A DNA stretch of 64,000 nt, from the NCBI RefSeq assembly GCF_026262505.1, contig NC_067204.1, positions 21,855,300-21,919,299 of the forward strand, in the 5' to 3' direction. Origin of the DNA: Trichomonas vaginalis G3. Taxonomy: Eukaryota > Parabasalia > Trichomonadida > Trichomonadidae. The position numbers and the translations under genes are program-made. The notes beneath the pieces are model-generated. The model saw only the letters and a list, made by a program, of their open reading frames with translations, was not told the origin of the DNA and searched no databases. Positions 59,561 through 64,000 of the stretch are shown here, piece by piece. How positions within the stretch are numbered: the first letter of the stretch is position 1; every line of letters begins with the position of its first letter.

Positions 59561-59872
59561 ATTGTCGATAAAAATTTGAAATCTCAAATAAGATGCAGAT
59601 TAAAAAATGGATATGTGACCAAAATGAGTTTACAAACACAATATAGAGTATATATATAGATACCTCATTGTATTCAAAATGAAATAAAACAAAATTTTTG
59701 AAATTCATATCTTATATAAAACACATTATTCCTCAATACTATATGAGTAAATATGGCTTGATTAGTATAAATATATGCACATATATTTGGCCCCCAATAT
59801 AAATTCTATGTTTTCGGGAAAGCAAAAGGTCCAATCGGTGTATGATAAATTTCACCTCACATGACACCGCCC
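59561..59872 (-). mobile_element. E-type terminus joined to the C2 gene
   Basis: Read on the - strand from 59,872, CATGTGAGGTGAAATTTATC and the following CATAC, CGAT and CCTTTTG stand at the spacing seen in the 466-bp repeats, and both also have an ATAT-rich hairpin with a TGTGC core about 110 bases in. The outer end meets the C2 gene within its C2 domain. I infer an older relative of element E. Confidence 0.5.
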
Positions 59873-60755
59873 CGAATGTTTCATTCCATTTTGGATTCTT
59901 GGTCTTCTTGACAACTTCTGTCTTGAAATCTTCTGAATTATTAAGACTCAAAACGACATATGGACCTGATCTACCATTAAGATCCATCGATGCTAAATCG
60001 GTGGCTTTGACAACTGTGACATCAAGTAATAACTTCTTTGGTTTTCCTTCTGGTTTTAGTTCTTCAGAAACTTTACGAATTGTGAACTTGAGATGATCAG
60101 CCTTTTCTTCTTCTGATGAAGATGATGACGAGCAAGAAGAGGATGATATTTTCCTTTCCTTTTTCTTGAAGACGTTAAATTTGTTTTCAACGTCGTTTAG
60201 TTTAGTTGGAGAATCTGAACTTTCTTTCTGAATTAATTCTTCGTTGACTTGATTGACATTTCTATTTCTGTCGTAGATTTCTGCCTTTAATCTAGTGTTT
60301 TCTTCAATTATTTGATTGAGCTGAAGTTTTAATGATTCGAGTTCTTTTTCACTTTGTTGTTTTTGATTTTGAATTTCTGATAATTCTATTTGAATAGTTT
60401 GAATTTTCTCTGTATAATCACATGGAACATTTTGTGAGTGCATTAAAAAATCAATAACTCCATCAAGAAATGTCAGTTTAAGGTATTTCTTAGATGACTT
60501 AAGTATTTTGATGGCATCTTCATAGTTTTGTATAGAAACATTTGCGCTTCGAATACACATATATAATTTGTTTGCTTTGACTGTAAATTGTGATTGTTTC
60601 AGAATGCTGATGAAGTCGTTTGTTGTCAAATTTGCAAATTTCATGATTTGAGTGATGTCTTCTATTTCGAATGTAGAAAATAACTTATCTTCATCAATAA
60701 AATCTTTGATGTGAGCCGCAGTGTATTCAAAATTCTGAATAAGTGTTTGACTCAT
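59739..60755 (-). pseudogene. C2-domain protein with trichomonad N-terminal domain, 3' end cut by an insertion
   Basis: The ATG-started frame encodes a helical N-terminal domain (residues 1-115, MSQTLIQNFEYTAAHIKDFI onward) of the type that precedes ankyrin repeats in trichomonads. Next come a coiled coil (~125-175), a Ser/acidic stretch (SSSSCSSSSSSEEE) and the first half of a C2 domain (LLLDVTVVKATDLASMDLNG, then KTKNPKWNETF). C2 domains usually bind Ca2+ and acidic phospholipids at membranes. At 59,872 the host sequence stops and the remaining 44 codons are element-derived, so the C2 domain lacks its second half. It is probably inactive or a truncated product. I did not find the missing 3' part elsewhere in the window. 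Confidence 0.7.
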
Positions 60756-60786
60756 TCATTTCATTTTTTTCATAACTTTACAAAAT
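60388..60786 (-). repeat. Duplicated ~400-bp segment, copy 1
   Basis: This block, covering the start and N-terminal domain of the C2 gene plus ~30 bp upstream, recurs at 61,617-62,015 with only a handful of differences, in the same orientation. Confidence 0.9.
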
Positions 60787-60810
60787 CATAAATACATTTA
60801 GGGATTGTAT

Positions 60811-61169
60811 AAATCTAAAAAGTACTACATTCCTCAGCAATAATGAAAATCCAATGAATATCTAAGCTAATTCCTGGAAAATTTAATGCTAAACTAAAGT
60901 ATCAGAATCTATTTCCGAATAGAAGCCATTTATATATTACAAGTCAAACAAAATTATCATATGATTGTAAAAATTTTTTTAAACAAAAGTCAGCCATAGT
61001 ACACTTCTTAGATATGACTGAAATTACAGATCGTACAACAGAAGAAATCATTAATTATATTGCATATGAAATAATTTATCCAATAACACAAAGAGATCTT
61101 ATTTATGCAGTATCTGGCTACTTTTATATAGAAACCATCTTTACAATCTTAGGTATTACATGCAAATAA
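60811..61169 (+). pseudogene. BspA-like gene remnant (3' end copy)
   Basis: This matches 63,351-63,742, the last third of the BspA-like gene, including TCAGAATCTATTTCCGAATA and the stop. It lacks about 50 bp inside and has base changes that close the frame near its left side. It is a dead duplicate that lies between the two copies of the C2 gene start. Confidence 0.8.
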
Positions 61170-61598
61170 TTTCAGAAACATGAAAAGCGGCATTAAATAA
61201 AAGAAATCAACGAATATAAGGTCGACAAAAAAGTGCGGAAATTAAAAACCGCCGTTTGAGTACTTTCTGAGACTCTGTTTGTTAGAAAGTATACATTTGT
61301 AAACTTTCCGACACTAAAAAATTTTTGACCTTTCAAAGTTTTTGACATTGTGAGTTTTTATGTCAGAAAGCACTCAATTTTCCTCTCAATCGATGATTTA
61401 AAGATTGTCAAACCCTGATTATTTTTGATTCTAATGTCAAACAGCATTTGAATTAAAAGTAATCGTCTACTAGATAATTTCTTTTTGCTCAGTATAAATA
61501 TTATTATAGTGGTTCTATATTTATTCTATTTTTCAATCTGATATGATGTTATAGTTGATGGAAAATACATTTCATGAAAATATGAAGAATTTTTCATT
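61170..61598. other. Intergenic region, nothing recognised
   Basis: AT-rich DNA with no gene or marked repeat that I can see. Confidence 0.5.
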
Positions 61599-61985
61599 TT
61601 ATTTCAAATGCTTAAGCATTTGAATAGTTTGAATTTTCTCTGTATAATCACATGGAACATTTTGTGAGTGCATTAAAAAATCAATAACTCCATCAAGAAA
61701 TGTCAGTTTAAGGTATTTCTTAGATGACTTAAGTATTTTGATGGCATCTTCATAGTTTTGTATAGAAACATTTGCGCTTCGAATACACATATATAATTTG
61801 TTTGCTTTGACTGTAAATTGTGATTGTTTCAGAATGCTGATGAAGTCGTTTGTTATCAAATTTGCAAATTTCATGATTTGAGTGATGTCTTCTATTTCGA
61901 ATGTAGAAAATAACTTATCTTCATCAATAAAATCTTTGATGTGAGCCGCAGTGTATTCAAAATTCTGAATAAGTGCTTGACTCAT
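61599..61985 (-). CDS. Truncated duplicate of the C2 gene N-terminal domain (128 aa)
   Basis: The protein is nearly identical to residues 1-121 of the C2 gene product, then ends with the unrelated residues MLKHLK. The junction at about 61,617 marks the end of the ~400-bp duplication. The frame is intact from its ATG, so a small N-terminal-domain protein could be made, but it may equally be a pseudogene without its C-terminal partner. Confidence 0.55.
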   Translation of the reverse strand: MSQALIQNFEYTAAHIKDFIDEDKLFSTFEIEDITQIMKFANLITNDFISILKQSQFTVKANKLYMCIRSANVSIQNYEDAIKILKSSKKYLKLTFLDGVIDFLMHSQNVPCDYTEKIQTIQMLKHLK

Positions 61986-62015
61986 TCATTTTATTTTTTT
62001 CATAACTTTACAAAA
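61617..62015 (-). repeat. Duplicated ~400-bp segment, copy 2
   Basis: See copy 1 at 60,388-60,786. High identity points to a recent local duplication. Confidence 0.9.
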
Positions 62016-62353
62016 TCAATTTTTTTTTCTCCATAATGAGATTCTGCAATTCCTTTCCATAAAAATCTATTGTTTTCATTGTGTATCCATTTATTATTAA
62101 ATACAACTAGTGTTGTTAGCGTCTATCTTCCCAATAACTGTTTAAAAATTTCATTTCAAATTTAAAAAACAAAACGATCCAAATTTGAGATATCCAAAAT
62201 GACAATTTGTTTCATTTATATGAAAAATCATGTGACTCTGGCTAATTCTTCAAAAATTTGGGGCATCTCAATAGATATAAATACATTGAATTACAACAAG
62301 ATTACCACGAATGAACAAATTGAATTTTATGAACTTATGAATTTTTAATTTGA
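62016..62353. other. Intergenic region upstream of the BspA-like frame
   Basis: AT-rich. Short ATG-started frames near 62,309-62,350 end at once, and I see no start that leads into the BspA-like frame. Confidence 0.5.
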
Positions 62354-63742
62354 TTTTATTTCACATTGTTTTATTTTCTAGTTTATCTCAGTTACAGTAC
62401 TGGTCTCTTTGGATACCGAGACAGTTCAAATAAAGATCTTGTTAATTGTTCGAGCGAAATTGGAAGTGACGTTGTTATTCCATCAACTGTTGTACATATA
62501 TACAGTCAAGGTAGTACTGATTTTGCATTTAAAAATTGCAGGTATGTAATTAGATCTCTTAGATTCGAAGAAAACAGCCAAATTGTTAGTATTTATAGCC
62601 ATAGTTTTCGTGATTCATATCTTGAGTCAGTAAATTTAAGCGAATGTAAAAAACTTCAATTTCTTGACTCTTCAATCTTTGAAAATTGCAATTTGCAATC
62701 AATTATATTCCCTAATAATATAACAAGTATTGGAAAATATTGTTTTCGATCAAATTTCTATTTATCTTCAATAGATATTCCAGATTCTGTTATATTAATT
62801 GACGATAACGCTTTTTCAGAATGCTTAAATTTAAAAGAGATTAATATATCACCAAATTCGAATTTAACAACTTTAGGAATTAATATATTTAGAGACACAA
62901 TAGTCAAATCAATTTTTCTCTCAAAAAATGTTACTAATATCAGTCCAATCACCTTCGATAGTTGTATACTAGAAAGCATTACAGTGGACCAAAATAATCC
63001 GATATTTCATAGTGATTCTAAATCTGTTTTTAAAGGAACAGAAAATTCCACATTATATAAAGTTGTTCAAACTTTTTCAGGTGAATATATAGTTCCTTTA
63101 TTTGTTACTTCTATCTCTGACATGTGTTTTGATTCCTGCCTAAAGATATCTAATATTGCACTCCACAACAATATCACTTCACTAGGATTTTTCGGATTTT
63201 ATCATTGCCAAGCTATAAAAACTATTAATAAACCGAAAAGTGTAATAAAGATTGAGGAAGGTACATTTCTTGCATGCAATTCATTAACAAGTATTACAAT
63301 CTCAGAAAATGTGATTTTGATAGATAGTCGTGCATTTAAGGATTGTAGAAATCTAAAAAGTATTACATTCCTTAGCAATAATAATGAGATCTCATTTGGT
63401 GATCAAACATTTCGTGACATTGAAAATCCAATGAATATTTACATTCCAGGAAAATTTAATGCTAAATTACAGTACCAGAATCTATTTCCGAATAGAAGCC
63501 ATTTATATATTACGAGTCAAACAAAATTATCATATGATTGTAAAAATTTTTTTAAACAAAAGTCAGCCATAGTGCACTTCTTGGATATGACTGAAATTAC
63601 AGATCGTACAACTGAAGAAGTCATTAATTATATAGCGTATGAAATAATTTATCCAATAACACAAAGAGATCTTATTTATGCAGTATCTGGCTACTTTTAT
63701 CTAGTCACTATCTTTACAGTCTTAGGAATTACATGCAAATAA
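62354..63742 (+). CDS. BspA-like leucine-rich repeat protein; start not seen
   Basis: The open frame encodes about ten TpLRR/BspA-type (LRR_5) repeats of roughly 23 residues. Examples are NNITSIGKYCFRSNFYLSSI, DSVILIDDNAFSECLNLKEI and ENVILIDSRAFKDCRNLKSI. BspA-like proteins form one of the largest trichomonad families and are held to be surface proteins for adhesion. The C-terminus has a moderately hydrophobic stretch (LIYAVSGYFYLVTIFTVLGI) that could be a membrane anchor. The frame has no ATG before about residue 250, and a stop lies at 62,351-62,353. A start by an upstream exon, a non-ATG start or N-terminal decay are all possible. Confidence 0.7.
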   Translation, partial: FYFTLFYFLVYLSYSTGLFGYRDSSNKDLVNCSSEIGSDVVIPSTVVHIYSQGSTDFAFKNCRYVIRSLRFEENSQIVSIYSHSFRDSYLESVNLSECKKLQFLDSSIFENCNLQSIIFPNNITSIGKYCFRSNFYLSSIDIPDSVILIDDNAFSECLNLKEINISPNSNLTTLGINIFRDTIVKSIFLSKNVTNISPITFDSCILESITVDQNNPIFHSDSKSVFKGTENSTLYKVVQTFSGEYIVPLFVTSISDMCFDSCLKISNIALHNNITSLGFFGFYHCQAIKTINKPKSVIKIEEGTFLACNSLTSITISENVILIDSRAFKDCRNLKSITFLSNNNEISFGDQTFRDIENPMNIYIPGKFNAKLQYQNLFPNRSHLYITSQTKLSYDCKNFFKQKSAIVHFLDMTEITDRTTEEVINYIAYEIIYPITQRDLIYAVSGYFYLVTIFTVLGITCK

Positions 63743-64000
63743 TTTCAGAAACATGAAAAGCGACATTGGAGAAAAGAAATCATCGAAGATATAGATAAAA
63801 GGATTAATTACATTTATTAATGCATTATTTTGAATGAATTTTTTGATAAACATTTGATTATGAAATTAAAATTTAAATAAAATTTTAGTAGCATAGTTAT
63901 TGAATATGAGATTTAATATATACTTCAAAAGTTATTTTTTTAAACTTGACATAAGTGACAATCGTCAATTTAATTCTGTTTTCAAGGCTTCTCCATTAAA
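63743..64000. other. Intergenic region to the window end
   Basis: AT-rich with no recognised gene. ACATAAGTGACAATCG near 63,949 resembles the AAAAGTGACA word but has no gene beside it in the window. Confidence 0.5.

Overview
The window looks like a stretch of a parabasalid (trichomonad) nuclear genome, Trichomonas or Tritrichomonas. The DNA is very AT-rich, the genes show no obvious introns, and there is a BspA-like leucine-rich repeat gene. Proteins with a trichomonad-type N-terminal helical domain are present, as are Polinton/Maverick fossils and hAT transposases. The species call is inference. A 100-base run of N at 38,721-38,820 is an assembly gap.

Host DNA lies at both edges. On the left (1-14,000) are a perfect 426-bp-arm inverted repeat, a proline-rich repeat protein, a DPF-motif protein, a degenerate SNF2-type chromatin remodeller and a CCA-adding enzyme. 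On the right (59,873-64,000) are a C2-domain gene cut off by an insertion, a shortened duplicate of its 5' end, a BspA-like gene and a broken duplicate of that gene's 3' end.

The centre (about 14,100-59,872) is a stack of mobile elements nested in one another. Fragments of one Polinton (called X) flank a pair of 466-bp inverted repeats (15,413-15,878 and 54,903-55,368). Between them are a GC-rich hairpin array, a hAT element (hAT1), part of a second Polinton (P3), part of a second hAT (hAT2), and a nearly full-length 20.8-kb Polinton (P2, 34,054-54,897) flanked by the 6-bp target duplication TCTAAC.

Three copies of a small inverted-repeat element, here called LTE, interrupt hAT1, hAT2 and P2. 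Each copy is bracketed by a direct duplication of 80-91 bp of its target, far longer than any TIR transposon family I know. LTEs carry chains of near-perfect hairpins in which two hairpin types alternate. Similar alternating chains also sit inside a 946-bp element nested in LTE1, inside an insertion that splits the hAT1 transposase, and in two GC-rich arrays. I consider the LTE family and the alternating hairpin arrays the best candidates for something undescribed. A 1.6-kb cassette with a whole 313-residue gene, inserted at the 3' end of the P2 packaging-ATPase gene, is a third candidate.

All Polinton material is treated as fossil: P2 is nearly full length but broken in roughly ten or more places, while P3 and X are partial.
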